Positions 62,128 through 64,000 of a DNA stretch of 64,000 nt are shown in pieces (positions within the stretch are counted from its first letter, which is position 1; the number at the start of each line of letters is the position of its first letter). A program made the position numbers and the translations under genes. Source of the DNA: Thermobifida halotolerans (GTDB taxonomy: Bacteria; Actinomycetota; Actinomycetes; Streptosporangiales; Streptosporangiaceae); the NCBI RefSeq assembly GCF_003574835.2, contig NZ_CP063196.1:1054001-1118000 (forward strand), read 5' to 3'. Under the pieces are notes generated by a model that was not told the origin of the DNA, did no database searches, and saw only the letters and a list, made by a program, of their open reading frames with translations.

Positions 62128-62131
<4 letters not shown>
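61100..62131 (+). CDS. OleD/LstD-like NAD(P)-dependent 2-alkyl-3-ketoacyl reductase
   Basis: A 343-residue extended short-chain dehydrogenase of the 3-beta-HSD type. Cofactor motif GASGFLG at 7-13; catalytic Tyr140 and Lys144 (LYSQTK) with Ser112/113. It should reduce the beta-ketone of the condensed lipid to the beta-hydroxy acid that the ligase cyclises. GTG overlaps the ligase stop and has ggtggagg upstream. Confidence 0.87.

Positions 62132-64000
<1,869 letters not shown>

Overview
The window is a stretch of high-GC actinobacterial chromosome: dense, mostly leaderless or Shine-Dalgarno-led genes with many GTG starts, long GC hairpins without T-tracts as terminators, a GarA/DUF151/MerR/gcvP block arranged much as in Mycobacterium tuberculosis (Rv1827-Rv1832), futalosine-independent menaquinone genes, an IdeR/DmdR-type iron box and an HspR-like regulator. 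A member of the Streptosporangiales such as a Nocardiopsaceae species is my best guess, by general resemblance only; no rRNA or tRNA gene is present to place it.

Layout. 1-2.6 kb: the end of a fused anthranilate synthase, a tiny membrane protein and the flavin-dependent thymidylate synthase ThyX. 2.6-10.8 kb: a split-barrel-like protein, a translationally coupled CstA / cory-CC-star / ArsA-like ATPase set, a catalytically dead class-I amidotransferase-like protein, a CDP-alcohol phosphatidyltransferase and a nucleotidyltransferase fused to a degenerate phosphomutase. 11-16.4 kb: garA, a bifunctional-nuclease family gene, a MerR regulator and gcvP behind a glycine riboswitch. 16.5-19.2 kb: a small accessory patch with a Uma2 nuclease, an orphan Phd/YefM antitoxin, an IS200/IS605 TnpB remnant with two in-frame internal deletions, and a TPR gene whose 5' end is made of the IS right end. 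19.2-26.6 kb: an XRE/membrane-protein pair, endonuclease V, a frameshifted membrane-protein gene, a NarL-type two-component system, TetR and GntR regulators and a primary-type sigma factor.

26.8-34.9 kb: menaquinone biosynthesis (menE, menB, menC, menD and an isochorismate synthase), interrupted by a 41-residue ORF under palindromes and a tandem universal stress protein. 35-44.6 kb: a lipoprotein glycosyl hydrolase-like protein, DUF3040, a class B penicillin-binding protein, an FprA-type ferredoxin reductase with an iron box, a PlsC-like acyltransferase, a cyclase-family protein and a FUSC membrane protein. 44.7-57 kb: a coiled-coil protein, a flavin-binding protein, GNAT, two convergent LysR regulators, Hsp20 divergent from an HspR-like regulator, an EamA exporter, a Vps62-like membrane protein, AlkB, DUF6458 and CorA.

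57.2-64.0 kb (running off the window) is the most exciting part. Five genes in one transcription unit, the last four starting within a base or two of the preceding stop, encode two different KAS III/OleA-like condensing enzymes, an OleC-like AMP-dependent (beta-lactone-forming) ligase, an OleD-like NAD-dependent reductase and a nonribosomal peptide synthetase. This is the gene content of lipstatin (lstA-lstE) type beta-lactone biosynthesis. No OleB (beta-lactone decarboxylase) is seen between them, so a lipid beta-lactone esterified by an amino acid is the predicted product. An AT-rich leader with direct repeats precedes the unit.
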